Shown: positions 15,649-27,051, numbered from the stretch's first letter. The stretch: 64,000 nt of DNA from Pusillimonas caeni (GCF_003545815.1 NZ_PDUW01000008.1:62001-126000), one strand, 5' to 3'. A program made the numbers and translations. Notes: generated from the letters alone by a model not told the origin.

Positions 15649-15770
15649 GTATATAATTTAACAGGTGGGAGCGGAGGACGTCAAGAGGTGAGCGGAAGTC
15701 TCCCGCGCATAATGCTTGTGACTTGTGACGCTTCTAGCTTTTATTATGACGTGCTGCTGGTTCTAGCCCC

Positions 15771-15921
15771 GTCCCTGTGATGCGGGAGTGTGCTTGGGCG
15801 GGCAGCGGCGGTCGGCCCTCCGGGCACGCCTGTCCGCTTCGTCCGGGCCTTCGCCCTCCCTTCAGCGGCGCCTGGCTCTCCCACCAATGCCCGCCCAAGC
15901 ACACCCCCGCATCACAGGGAC
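15771..15921. repeat. Long inverted repeat with 34-base arms
   Basis: Arms at 15771-15804 and 15888-15921 are reverse complements over 34 bases with one mismatch. The 83-base centre contains smaller hairpins such as GCCCTCCGGGC. The ends (TTCTAG before the left arm, TGCATC after the right arm) are faintly like the boundaries of the hairpin family at 53.9-62.1 kb, but the centre is different. No transposase is present. Confidence 0.85.
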
Positions 15922-15982
15922 TGCATCGGAGCAAGCAGACGGTCTGCGAGCGAGGCACGCGCCGCAACCTTCGAATCCATGA

Positions 15983-16216
15983 GGCGCGGGGCGGACTCCT
16001 ATTTTGGGCGACGTCCGAGCAAGCCGAGTACCCTGTTATTTTTGGGCGCCCGGCTAGGGGGGTGCAAGCCCGCAGCTGTCTGAGCGGCACGCTTGGCGGA
16101 CCACCGGTCCGCCGCCGCGAGTTCTGCGGGCGCCCCGAAAATGATAGGGTAGGAGGGTAGTCCGGCGAAGCCGGACCGCAGCGAGCGGCGCCCGAAATAG
16201 GAGCCCGCCCCGCGCC
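15983..16216. repeat. Nested imperfect inverted repeat
   Basis: Outer arms 15983-16010 and 16189-16216 pair over 28 bases with two mismatches. Inner arms 16029-16052 and 16127-16151 pair with a few mismatches and one gap. A further small palindrome GGCGGACCACCGGTCCGCC lies at 16095-16113. The whole can fold into one long hairpin of about 230 bases. It may be a composite of palindromic repeats or a degenerate non-autonomous element. Confidence 0.75.
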
Positions 16217-16384
16217 GGCTCAAAGACTCAAAAAGGGACGCGCAATTCCAAAACAGGCAGCCTAAAAACTCTACCCGACGCTCCACTGAGCATCAAACCC
16301 AGAACAGATCAATAAGCCATCATCGAGATCACGCGAACGAAGCAGCCATCAAATCAGCCGCCCTGCCCGTCGTAAAAGCCTGGC

Positions 16385-17887
16385 TTAATCGTCCCCATCA
16401 CCCACAGCCTCGGTCTCCGCAGCCGTCTCGACACTCCCCCTGCTCTGGCTCAAGCGCAGCAGATAATCCGCATCGATATCCCCAGTGATATAGCAGCCAT
16501 TGAAGCAGGACGACTCGAACTGCGCCATCGCCGGGTTCAGGTCGCGTATGGATTGCTCCAGGTCTTCCAGACGCTGATACACCAGCCCGTCCGCCCCGAT
16601 CTCCTGCGCAATCTGCTCCGTGCTGCGGCCCGTCGCGATCAGTTCCGCCTGCGTCGGCATGTCGATGCCGTAGACATTCGGGAACCGCACCGGCGGCGCC
16701 GCCGAGGCGAAATACACCTTGTTCGCGCCCGCCTCGCGCGCCATGTCCACGATCTGCCGGCTGGTCGTCCCGCGCACGATGGAATCGTCCACCAGCAGCA
16801 CATTCTTGCCGCGGAACTCCATGTCGATCGCGCTGAGCTTCTGCCGCACCGACTTCTTGCGCACCGCCTGCCCCGGCATGATGAAAGTACGGCCCACATA
16901 CCGGTTCTTGATGAAGCCCTCGCGGTAGTCCAGCCCCAGATGCGCCGCCAGCTGCATCGCCGAAGGACGGGACGAATCCGGTATGGGCATGACCACGTCG
17001 ATGTCGCCCAGCCGCAGCGACTTGGCCACATTGTTGGCCAGATACTCGCCCATGTTCAGGCGCGCCGAATAAATCGATACGCCGTCCATAAGCGAATCGG
17101 GCCGGGCGAAATACACATACTCGAACACACAGGGTGTCAGGCTGGGCGCCTCGGCGCACTGGCGGCTGGTAATCCGGCCGTCAAGGTCGATGAGCACCGC
17201 TTCGCCGGGCTCGACGTCGCGCACGAACGTGTAGCCGCAGCCCGTCAGGGCGACCGATTCCGACGCCACCATCCATTCCATGCCTTGCTCGGTTTCGAGC
17301 GAACCCAGGCAAAGCGGACGGACGCCGTGCGGATCGCGGAACGCCACCATGCCGAAGCTGGATATCTGCGCGATGACCGCGTAGGCGCCCCGGGCGCGCT
17401 TGTGCACCGCCGCCACCGCGTCGAACACCGCGTTCTCGTCGAGCGACACACCGCTCGCCGCCCGCTGCAGCTCATGCGCAAAAATATTCAGCAGCACTTC
17501 CGAATCGGAATTCGTATTGATGTGCCGCCTGTCGATCCGGAACAGTTCTTCGCGCAGGTCGCGCCAGTTCGTCAGGTTGCCGTTGTGCACGAAGGTGATG
17601 CCGAAAGGCGCGTTCACATAGAAAGGCTGCGCCTCGTCCACGCTGTCGCTGGAACCCGCCGTGGGATAGCGCACCTGGCCCAGGCCGCTGTTGCCGGGCA
17701 GAGAACGCATGTTGCGAGTGCGGAAGACATCGCGCACCAGCCCGCGCGCCTTGTACATGCTGAAGAGCTGGTCGTGCGCCGTGGCGATGCCCGCGGCGTC
17801 CTGGCCGCGATGCTGCAGCAGCAGCAGGCTGTCGTAGATGACCTGATTGACGGGATTGCGGCCGGCAATCCCAACGATTCCACACAT
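16385..17887 (-). CDS. purF: Amidophosphoribosyltransferase
   Basis: First committed enzyme of purine synthesis: PRPP plus glutamine to 5-phosphoribosylamine, glutamate and diphosphate. 500 residues. Cys2 of MCGIVGIAG is the N-terminal nucleophile of the glutaminase domain; RYPTAG, NGNLTNW and the DSE motif follow. The phosphoribosyltransferase domain has the PRPP loop [14 protein letters not shown] near residue 365. The C-terminus ends in a short acidic tail. It lies 47 bases after cvpA in the conserved folC-SPOR-cvpA-purF order. Confidence 0.98.
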   Translation of the reverse strand: MCGIVGIAGRNPVNQVIYDSLLLLQHRGQDAAGIATAHDQLFSMYKARGLVRDVFRTRNMRSLPGNSGLGQVRYPTAGSSDSVDEAQPFYVNAPFGITFVHNGNLTNWRDLREELFRIDRRHINTNSDSEVLLNIFAHELQRAASGVSLDENAVFDAVAAVHKRARGAYAVIAQISSFGMVAFRDPHGVRPLCLGSLETEQGMEWMVASESVALTGCGYTFVRDVEPGEAVLIDLDGRITSRQCAEAPSLTPCVFEYVYFARPDSLMDGVSIYSARLNMGEYLANNVAKSLRLGDIDVVMPIPDSSRPSAMQLAAHLGLDYREGFIKNRYVGRTFIMPGQAVRKKSVRQKLSAIDMEFRGKNVLLVDDSIVRGTTSRQIVDMAREAGANKVYFASAAPPVRFPNVYGIDMPTQAELIATGRSTEQIAQEIGADGLVYQRLEDLEQSIRDLNPAMAQFESSCFNGCYITGDIDADYLLRLSQSRGSVETAAETEAVGDGDD

Positions 17888-17934
17888 TTGAGGTTCCTAG
17901 TTAAAGCGTCCGGTTAAAGCACTTGAAGGTAGCG

Positions 17935-18423
17935 TCAGTACGGCAGCCACGACGCCAGCGAAGGCGGCAGCATCTGCTTGAGTTTCTGTATGCCCTGCTC
18001 GGCCGAGCCCGACAGGCGCGCGTCGCGCCACCATGGCTCTTGGGGCAGCTCGGTGTAGCCGGCCAGGGCCACCAGCACCAGCACGATCAGCAGCCCGCGC
18101 AGGAAACCGAAGATGGCGCCCATGCCGTGATCCGCGGGCGTCAGTCCGGTCTTGTCGATGAGCGTGCCCAGCGTGACGTTGATCAGGCCCACCAGCAGCA
18201 GCACCACGATGAAGACCGCCGCATAGGCTGCGGCGGTGCGTAAAAGGTCGTTCTGAATATAGCCGTCGAGCCACATCGACACCCGCGGGCCCCACCAGAT
18301 GGCCGCCACGAAGGCGGCCGCATACGCGACCAGGGAGAGCAATTCTTTGACGAAACCTCGCAGCAGCCCCAGGAATGTAGACACTCCCACGATGGCCAGC
18401 ACGATATAGTCAAAGCTTGTCAC
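17935..18423 (-). CDS. cvpA: CvpA family inner-membrane protein
   Basis: 162-residue CvpA/colicin V production family protein with about four membrane helices (IVLAIVGVSTFLGLLRGFV, LVAYAAAFVAAIWW, AAAYAAVFIVVLLLVGLIN, LLIVLVLVALAGY). The conserved GLLRGFVKELLSL turn follows helix 1. The start is GTG, overlapping the SPOR-protein stop by 4 bases (GTGA), so translation is coupled. Known family members affect purine-linked growth, envelope stress resistance and colicin V export; the molecular role is unsettled. Position before purF is the classical one. Confidence 0.95.
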   Translation of the reverse strand: MTSFDYIVLAIVGVSTFLGLLRGFVKELLSLVAYAAAFVAAIWWGPRVSMWLDGYIQNDLLRTAAAYAAVFIVVLLLVGLINVTLGTLIDKTGLTPADHGMGAIFGFLRGLLIVLVLVALAGYTELPQEPWWRDARLSGSAEQGIQKLKQMLPPSLASWLPY

Positions 18424-19187
18424 TGAGTCGCGATGAAGCTGTTGACGTAGTCGAGGGATCGAAGCCGGGTCTGGGCCGCCTGCGCCGCTTCCCGCGTGGG
18501 GAAAGGCCCCACGCGCAGGCGGTAGGTCGTCTTGCCATCGGGGCTGGCCGATTCGACGTAGGCGTTGGTGACGCCGGCGGATACAAGGCTGTCGCGCCGC
18601 GCCTGGGCGTCTTTCTGGGACGTATAGGCGGCGATCTGCACCACGAAATTGCCCTTGGTGGCGGCCGCCGGCGGGCGGGACGGCTGGCGCCCCTCGAGCA
18701 GCGCGATGGCCACCGAACCGTCGTCGGTGCGCTCGTTGGCGGCCGGCTTGGGTTTGGGCTCTGGTTTCGGTTCGGGCTTGGCCTCGGGGCGCTGCGGCTC
18801 TTCGGGCTTGGTGCTGGACGGCGCCTGCGCCGAGGTGGGCTGCTCGGGCTCGGTTTCGGCGATGGGTTCGGGCACCGGCAAAGCGGGCGTATCGACGCTG
18901 AGCTGGCCGTCCGCGGCATCGGGATCCGGCGCGGCGGGTTCGCCCGCCGCGATGGAGGGTTCGGGAATGGGCGGTATGGCCGGCACCACGACCGGCGTTT
19001 CGGCCGGCTGTTCCGGTTCGGACTTGATCAGCATGGGCACCACGATGACCGCGGCGACGACCAGCGCCAGCGCGCCGATGAGCCGCTGGCGCGCCCTGCC
19101 GCGCAGATCTTCGGCATGTGCCTCGCTGGGCGGCGATGAGCGGCGCTTCGAGCCCGAAGCAGCCTCTTTACGAGAGAACAATCCCAT
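18420..19187 (-). CDS. SPOR-domain membrane protein (DedD-like)
   Basis: 255 residues, bitopic inner-membrane protein. A basic cytosolic N-terminus (MGLFSRKEAASGSKRRSS) precedes one helix, RLIGALALVVAAVIVVPMLI. Then comes a long Pro/Glu/Lys-rich periplasmic linker (EPKPEPKPKP) and a C-terminal SPOR domain from about residue 178 (GNFVVQIAAYTSQKDAQARR ... YRLRVGPFPTREAAQAA). SPOR domains bind denuded peptidoglycan at the division septum. I chose the ATG with AGAGG upstream; the longer frame runs through folC. It lies between folC and cvpA. Confidence 0.93.
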   Translation of the reverse strand: MGLFSRKEAASGSKRRSSPPSEAHAEDLRGRARQRLIGALALVVAAVIVVPMLIKSEPEQPAETPVVVPAIPPIPEPSIAAGEPAAPDPDAADGQLSVDTPALPVPEPIAETEPEQPTSAQAPSSTKPEEPQRPEAKPEPKPEPKPKPAANERTDDGSVAIALLEGRQPSRPPAAATKGNFVVQIAAYTSQKDAQARRDSLVSAGVTNAYVESASPDGKTTYRLRVGPFPTREAAQAAQTRLRSLDYVNSFIATQ

Positions 19188-19236
19188 GTGAAAAACCTCT
19201 GGCCGCGGCCCGATCGGGACAAGCGCGGCGACATGA

Positions 19237-20538
19237 TTAGACCGTGCGCCCGAGTTCCTGAAGTATGGGCCCAACCGTCGAGAACGAGCCAAACACGAGA
19301 ATTCTATCATCCTCGGAAGCCAGTTCACGCGCCTTGGCGAAGGCTTGAACCGGATTGTCAAAACTTGACACGGTTATTGTCTCGTCGGGGTTGTCGGGCA
19401 GCAGGCCGCGCACGACCTCGGCCAGCTCTTCGCCCTTGCTGCCTCGCGGCCCTTCGAGCGTGGCGCAATACCAATGGTCGACCCGGGGCACCAGCTTGGC
19501 CAGCACCGCGGCCGCGTCCTTGTCGCGCAGCATGCCCACCACGGCATGCGTGTAGGGATAATAGGCCATGCCGGCAAGATTCTGCGCCAACGCCGCCGCC
19601 GCGTGGGGGTTGTGCGCCACGTCCAGGACGACGGCCGGCTTGCCCGGCAGGATCTGCATCCGTCCCGGCAGCGACACCTGCAGCAAGCCCACCCGCACCG
19701 CCTGCTGCGGCACGGCCAGCTTGTCGCGCAAGGATTCGATGGCGGCCAGGGCCGCGCTGGCGTTGAGCAGCTGATTCGCCCCGCGCAGCGCCGGATAGGC
19801 CAGCCCGTTGCGCCGCTGGCTGCGGCCGCCGTAGGCCCACTGCTGGCGGTCGCCCGAATAGTTGAAGTCCTTGCCGAACTGCCACAGGTCGGCGCCGATC
19901 TTCCCCGCATAGTCCGCGATGGAGTCCGGCGGCGAAGGATCGGCGCAGATGGCCGGGCGGCCCGCGCGGAACACGTGCGCCTTCTCGACGCCGATTTTTT
20001 CACGCGTATCGCCCAGCCACTCGGCATGGTCGATGTCGACGCTGGTGACGATGGAACAATCGGCATCCACGATATTGACCGCGTCCAGGCGCCCGCCCAT
20101 GCCCACCTCCAGCACGGCCGCATCCAGGCGGCTGGCATCGAAAAGCAGCAGCGCCGCCAGCGTCGCAAACTCGAAATAGCTCAGGCTGATCTCGCCGCGC
20201 GCCGCCTCGATGCGCTCGAACTGCTCGATGATCTGCTCGTCGCTCGCATTCTCGCCGTTGACGCGGATGCGCTCGTTGAAATGCACGAGATGCGGCGAAG
20301 TGTACAGGCCCACCCGATAACCGGCCGAAAGCAGGATGGCTTCGAGCATGGCGCAGGTGGAGCCCTTGCCGTTGGTCCCCGCCACCACGATCTTGACGAA
20401 AGGCAGCGTAAGGTCCAGGCGCTGCGCCACCGTGCGGATTCGATCCAGCCCCATGTCGATGGCCTTGGGATGCAGGGTTTCCAAGTGGGCGAGCCACTGG
20501 TCGAGACTGGCGTTGCCGCCGGGTTGTGTAGATGCCAT
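19237..20538 (-). CDS. folC: Dihydrofolate synthase / folylpolyglutamate synthase
   Basis: 433-residue Mur-ligase-type enzyme adding glutamate to dihydropteroate and folates using ATP. The P-loop GTNGKGST is at 54-60. LYTSPHLVHFNERI, LEVGMGGRLDAVN, TSVDIDHAEWLG and the C-terminal VLDVAHNPHA are diagnostic. The start at MASTQPGGNAS is preferred over one 12 codons upstream, which would lie in the hairpin of the pyruvate dehydrogenase terminator. That terminator ends only about 20 bases before this ATG, so folC needs its own promoter or read-through. In many relatives accD precedes folC; here lpdA does. Confidence 0.96.
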   Translation of the reverse strand: MASTQPGGNASLDQWLAHLETLHPKAIDMGLDRIRTVAQRLDLTLPFVKIVVAGTNGKGSTCAMLEAILLSAGYRVGLYTSPHLVHFNERIRVNGENASDEQIIEQFERIEAARGEISLSYFEFATLAALLLFDASRLDAAVLEVGMGGRLDAVNIVDADCSIVTSVDIDHAEWLGDTREKIGVEKAHVFRAGRPAICADPSPPDSIADYAGKIGADLWQFGKDFNYSGDRQQWAYGGRSQRRNGLAYPALRGANQLLNASAALAAIESLRDKLAVPQQAVRVGLLQVSLPGRMQILPGKPAVVLDVAHNPHAAAALAQNLAGMAYYPYTHAVVGMLRDKDAAAVLAKLVPRVDHWYCATLEGPRGSKGEELAEVVRGLLPDNPDETITVSSFDNPVQAFAKARELASEDDRILVFGSFSTVGPILQELGRTV

Positions 20539-20556
20539 GGTAGAGCCCAATAAAAC

Positions 20557-20589
20557 GCAAAAAGCCGGCGCCATTTTACCGGCGCCGGC
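20557..20589 (-). terminator. Rho-independent terminator of the pyruvate dehydrogenase operon
   Basis: Perfect 9-base stem GCCGGCGCC / GGCGCCGGC with an 8-base loop. On the leftward strand it is followed by five T residues. It sits 25 bases after the lpdA stop and just before the folC start. Confidence 0.88.
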
Positions 20590-20614
20590 GAGAGCCGAAA
20601 AACCGGCCGTGCGG

Positions 20615-22453
20615 CTACTTGCGGCGCGCCGGCGGCAAGTCGGTGCAGACGCCTTCGAAGGCCTCGGCCGCCATGCCTATGGACTCGCCCAGCGTGGGAT
20701 GCGGATGGATGGTCTTGCCGATGTCCACGGCGTCGGCGCACATCTCGACCGCCAGGGCCACTTCGCCGATGAGATCGCCGGCATGGGTGCCCACGATGCC
20801 CCCGCCCAGCACGCGATGCGTCTGCGCGTCGAACAGCAGCTTGGTGAAGCCCTCGTCGCGGCCGTTGGCAATGGCGCGTCCCGACGCCGCCCAGGGAAAC
20901 ACGCCTTTCTCGACCGCAATGCCTTCGGCCTTGGCCTGGTCCTCGGTGAGGCCCACCCAGGCGACCTCGGGGTCGGTATAGGCCACCGAGGGGATCACCC
21001 GCGCATCGAAATAGCTTTTCTGCCCCGCGATGGCCTCGGCCGCGACATGGGCCTCGTGCACCGCCTTGTGGGCCAGCATGGGCTGCCCGACGATGTCGCC
21101 GATGGCGTAGATGTGGGGCACATTGGTGCGCATCTGCCTGTCGACGTCGATGAAGCCCCGCTCGCCCACCTGTACGCCCGCCTTGTCGGCATCGATGTTC
21201 TTGCCGTTGGGGCTGCGTCCCACCGCCTGCAGGACGAGGTCGTAGCGCTGCGGCTCGGACGGCGCGTTGGCGCCCTCGAAGGTGACCCAGATGCCGTCGT
21301 CCTTGGCTTCGGCCGAGACGGTCTTGGTGCCGACCATGATGCGGTCGAAGCGCTTCTCGTTTTTCTTCTGCCAGACCTTGACCAGGTCGCGGTCGGCGCC
21401 CTGCATGAGGCCGTCCAGCATTTCGACCACGTCGAGCCGCGCGCCCAGCGCCGAATACACCGTGCCCATTTCGAGCCCGATGATGCCGCCGCCGACGATC
21501 AGCATCTTCTTGGGAATGAAAGGCAGCTGCAGCGCCCCGGTCGAATCGACGATGCGCTTGTCCTGAGGCAGAAAAGGCAGCTTGACCGACTGGCTGCCCG
21601 CGGCAATGATGGCCGAGCCGAACTTGACCGTGCGCGCTGCGCCTTCGGCAGGCTGCACCGAAATATGATGCGGATCGACGAAGCGGCCCTCGCCGGTCAG
21701 CACGCTGACCTTGCGCATCTTGGCCATGGCGGCCAGGCCGCCCGTCAATTTTTCGATGACGCCGTCCTTGTAGAAGCGCATCGCATCCAGGTCGATGGTG
21801 GGCGCGGAAAAAGAGATGCCGTGCCTGACGATGGCGCGCGCCTCTTCGGCGACGGCCACCGTGTGCAGCAGCGCCTTCGACGGGATGCAGCCCACGTTCA
21901 GGCATACGCCGCCGAGCGTCGCGTAGCGCTCTATCAGCGCCACCTTCAGGCCCAGGTCGGCGGCGCGGAAAGCGGCCGAATAGCCGCCCGGACCCGCGCC
22001 CAGCACCACCACGTCGTACTGTTCGTCGGCCGAGCCGGAATACGCAGCCGCTTGAGGCGCCGGCGCCGTGCCCGACTGCCGCGAGCCGTCGCCGCCGGCT
22101 CGCGGCGCGGCGGCCGGCTCCTTGCCGGCGGTTTTGTCCGCAGAGGACTCGGCCTGCTTCTTGCCTTCGGATTTGCCGGCATTCGGGCCCTGCGCGGCAG
22201 CATCGCCGGCACCGGCCTTGGCCTCGATGCGGACCAGGGCGTCGCCCTGCGCCACCTTGTCGCCCACCTTGACCAGGACTTCCTGGACGACGCCGCCCTG
22301 CTCGGCCGGAATCTCCATGGAAGCCTTGTCGGATTCGACCGTGATCAGGCTTTGCTCGGGCTCGATGGTGTCGCCCGCCTTGACCAGCACCTCGATGACG
22401 TCGACTTTATCGAAATCGCCGATATCGGGCACTTTGAGTTCTGTCGTGCTCAT
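20615..22453 (-). CDS. lpdA: Dihydrolipoamide dehydrogenase (E3) with N-terminal lipoyl domain
   Basis: 612-residue E3 subunit of pyruvate dehydrogenase, reoxidising dihydrolipoyl groups with FAD and NAD+. Residues 1-80 are a lipoyl domain with Lys43 in ESDKASMEIP. An Ala/Pro/Lys linker follows to about 145. The flavoprotein part has VVVLGAGPGGYSAA, the redox disulfide in GGVCLNVGCIPSK, VGGGIIGLEMG for NAD, AIGDIVGQPMLAH and the C-terminal HPHPTLGES His-Glu dyad. E3 with a fused lipoyl domain is typical of betaproteobacteria and some other groups. It follows aceF by nine bases. Confidence 0.97.
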   Translation of the reverse strand: MSTTELKVPDIGDFDKVDVIEVLVKAGDTIEPEQSLITVESDKASMEIPAEQGGVVQEVLVKVGDKVAQGDALVRIEAKAGAGDAAAQGPNAGKSEGKKQAESSADKTAGKEPAAAPRAGGDGSRQSGTAPAPQAAAYSGSADEQYDVVVLGAGPGGYSAAFRAADLGLKVALIERYATLGGVCLNVGCIPSKALLHTVAVAEEARAIVRHGISFSAPTIDLDAMRFYKDGVIEKLTGGLAAMAKMRKVSVLTGEGRFVDPHHISVQPAEGAARTVKFGSAIIAAGSQSVKLPFLPQDKRIVDSTGALQLPFIPKKMLIVGGGIIGLEMGTVYSALGARLDVVEMLDGLMQGADRDLVKVWQKKNEKRFDRIMVGTKTVSAEAKDDGIWVTFEGANAPSEPQRYDLVLQAVGRSPNGKNIDADKAGVQVGERGFIDVDRQMRTNVPHIYAIGDIVGQPMLAHKAVHEAHVAAEAIAGQKSYFDARVIPSVAYTDPEVAWVGLTEDQAKAEGIAVEKGVFPWAASGRAIANGRDEGFTKLLFDAQTHRVLGGGIVGTHAGDLIGEVALAVEMCADAVDIGKTIHPHPTLGESIGMAAEAFEGVCTDLPPARRK

Positions 22454-22462
22454 GCGCGCCCC

Positions 22463-24142
22463 TTATAGTGCAATGCGACGAAAATCGGCCAGCAGGCCGG
22501 CCAGGTAGGCATTGAATCGCGCGGCCGCGGCGCCGTCGATGACGCGATGGTCGTACGACAGCGACAGGGGCAGCATCAGCCTGGGCTGGAAGGCCTGGCC
22601 GTCCCAGACCGGCATGTGGCTGGACCGCGAGACCCCCAGAATGGCCACCTCGGGCGCATTAATGATGGGCGTGAACGAGGTTCCGCCTATGCCGCCCAAG
22701 GACGAGATGGAGAAGCAGCCGCCCTGCATCTGCGCGGGCGACAGCTTGCCTTCGCGCGCCAGAGCCGCCAGTTCGGAGGTTTCGGTGGCCAGCTCGATCA
22801 CGCCTTTCTTATCGGCGTCGCGTATGACCGGCACCACCAGGCCATTGGGCGTATCGGCCGCGAAGCCGATGTGGTAGTACTGCTTGTAGACGAGGTTGTC
22901 GCCGTCGAGCGAGGCGTTGAATTCGGGGAACTTCTTCAGCGCCGCGACCACCGCCTTGATCAGGAAGGCCAGCATCGTGACCTTGATGCCCGACTTCTGG
23001 TTCTCTTTGTTGAGCGCGACGCGCAGCGCCTCGAGCTCGGTGATGTCGGCCTGGTCGTTGTTGGTGACATGGGGAATCATCACCCAGTTGCGATGCAGGT
23101 TGGCGCCCGAGATCTTCTTGATGCGCGACAGCGGCTTGGCCTCGACCGGCCCGAACTTGGTGAAGTCGACCTTGGGCCAGTCGATGACCGACAGCCCGCC
23201 GCCCGCCGGCGCCGGCGCGCCCTGCGGCGCCCCCGATGCCATGGCTTTCTTGACGAAGCCGCGCACGTCGTCGAAGGTGATGCGGCCTTTGTCGCCGCTG
23301 CCGGGGACGCGAGTCAGATCCACGCCCAGCTCGCGCGCGAACTTGCGCACGGACGGCGAGGCGTAGGGCAGCTTGTTGGCCGGCAGGTCGCCGGCGTAGG
23401 CCTCGGTGGGCGAGGTGCGCTCCACGGGCTTGGAGGCCATGGCGCCCTCGTCTTCCGACGCGGCGTCTTCGCTTTGTTGCGCTTGCGCCTGGGGCTTGTC
23501 CGGAGCGGAAGCGGCCGCTGGCGCGGGACTTTCGGCCGCCTCGCCGGCGGCCGGCTCGAGCGCCAGAATTTCAGAGCCCTGGGCCACCTTGTCGCCCACC
23601 TTGACCGCGACGCGCTTGACCACGCCCGCATGCGAAGAAGGAATTTCCATCGAGGCCTTGTCGGACTCGACCGTGATCAGGCTTTGCTCGGCCTGGACGG
23701 TATCGCCCTCGGCCACCAGCACCTCGATGACTTCGACGTCTTTGAAGTCGCCGATGTCGGGCACCAGCACCTGGACCGGCTTGCCGCCACCCGCGGCCGA
23801 AGCGGCAGGCGCCGCCTTGGGCTCGGCCGCTTCGCTCTTTGCCTCTTGGGCGGGCGCCGCGGCGGCGGGTTTTTCCTGTGCGGGCGCTTCGGCCTTGGCC
23901 GCGCCCGACTCCTCGAGCTCGAGGACCACCGTCCCCTCGCGCACCTTGTCGCCCACGCTGACCTTCACGGCCTTGACGGTGCCGGCCGCGGGCGAAGGGA
24001 TTTCCATCGAGGCCTTGTCGGACTCGACCGTGATCAGGCTCTGCTCGGCCTTGATGACGTCGCCTTCGGCAACCAGCACCTCGATGACGTCGACCTCGGA
24101 GAAATCGCCGATGTCCGGTATCTTGATCTCTGTGTGACTCAT
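22463..24142 (-). CDS. aceF: Dihydrolipoamide acetyltransferase (E2) of pyruvate dehydrogenase
   Basis: 559 residues. Two lipoyl domains with lipoyl-lysines Lys43 and Lys162, both in ESDKASMEIP; Ala/Pro-rich linkers; a peripheral subunit-binding domain near 255-295 (ASPSVRKFARELGVDLTRV, GRITFDDVRGF); and the C-terminal acyltransferase with LSYDHRVIDGAAAARF, whose His is the catalytic base. It transfers the acetyl group to CoA at the core of the complex. Spacing to aceE is 15 bases and to lpdA nine, so the three genes form one operon. A 40-base stretch is identical in the two lipoyl coding regions. Confidence 0.97.
   Translation of the reverse strand: MSHTEIKIPDIGDFSEVDVIEVLVAEGDVIKAEQSLITVESDKASMEIPSPAAGTVKAVKVSVGDKVREGTVVLELEESGAAKAEAPAQEKPAAAAPAQEAKSEAAEPKAAPAASAAGGGKPVQVLVPDIGDFKDVEVIEVLVAEGDTVQAEQSLITVESDKASMEIPSSHAGVVKRVAVKVGDKVAQGSEILALEPAAGEAAESPAPAAASAPDKPQAQAQQSEDAASEDEGAMASKPVERTSPTEAYAGDLPANKLPYASPSVRKFARELGVDLTRVPGSGDKGRITFDDVRGFVKKAMASGAPQGAPAPAGGGLSVIDWPKVDFTKFGPVEAKPLSRIKKISGANLHRNWVMIPHVTNNDQADITELEALRVALNKENQKSGIKVTMLAFLIKAVVAALKKFPEFNASLDGDNLVYKQYYHIGFAADTPNGLVVPVIRDADKKGVIELATETSELAALAREGKLSPAQMQGGCFSISSLGGIGGTSFTPIINAPEVAILGVSRSSHMPVWDGQAFQPRLMLPLSLSYDHRVIDGAAAARFNAYLAGLLADFRRIAL
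23644..24040. repeat. 40-base direct repeat between the two aceF lipoyl domains
   Basis: The bases at 23644-23683 and 24001-24040 are identical over 40 positions, encoding the lipoyl-lysine region. The lpdA lipoyl domain (around 22315) carries a more divergent version. Identity at silent sites points to recent gene conversion or duplication. Confidence 0.85.
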
Positions 24143-24157
24143 TGCGTCTGTCTCCGG

Positions 24158-26869
<2,712 letters not shown>

Positions 26870-26903
26870 TGAATGTCTCCAGTTAAGGATTTTATAGGTA
26901 GAC

Positions 26904-26922
26904 CAACGGGATCGATCCGTTG
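26904..26922. promoter_or_regulatory. Palindrome in the aceE leader
   Basis: CAACGGGATCGATCCGTTG is a near-perfect 19-base inverted repeat, 35 bases upstream of the aceE ATG. It is a plausible operator or mRNA hairpin. It does not match the E. coli PdhR site. Confidence 0.4.
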
Positions 26923-27045
26923 TATCACGTCTGTGCCCGCTTCGCCGGTAGGCGGCGGCCAACTTGGCTGAGTGCCGGCATCACCTCATTCTAGGAAAGA
27001 GCCTCATGAAGGGCAAGTAAAATTTCACTTTATGGCATAAGATTT

Positions 27046-27051
27046 TATAAT
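27046..27051 (+). promoter_or_regulatory. Possible -10 box for the kinase operon
   Basis: TATAAT lies 78 bases before the kinase ATG in an AT-rich stretch, flanked by the loose inverted repeat TTTCAC / GTGAAA. No clear -35 box was found, and there is no ribosome site before the kinase start. Confidence 0.35.

Larger units (their letters stand above)
15586..16384. other. Gene-free 0.8-kb gap with promoter and long inverted repeats
   Basis: No credible gene on either strand; the open frames here are low-complexity and read through hairpin arms. The left 80 bases are the AT-rich promoter of the flavin monooxygenase. Then come two long inverted repeats (annotated separately), and about 165 bases before the purF stop in which I see nothing. 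The gap is also the boundary between accessory catabolic genes and conserved core genes. Confidence 0.8.

Noticed and set aside
1-15660. Assignment of the locus to nicotinate degradation because of the NicC-like enzyme.
   Set aside because: No nicotinate dehydrogenase, 2,5-dihydroxypyridine dioxygenase, maleamate amidase or maleate isomerase was recognised; the hydrolase does not carry features that single out NicD.
15777-16160. Open frames of 95-127 codons in the gap before purF.
   Set aside because: They run through inverted-repeat arms, have no ribosome site, and translate to Pro/Arg-rich sequence without domain character.
26904-26922. The aceE leader palindrome as a PdhR operator.
   Set aside because: It does not fit the known E. 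coli PdhR site (AATTGGT-ACCAATT type) and no PdhR-like GntR gene is adjacent, so it is listed only as an unassigned palindrome.
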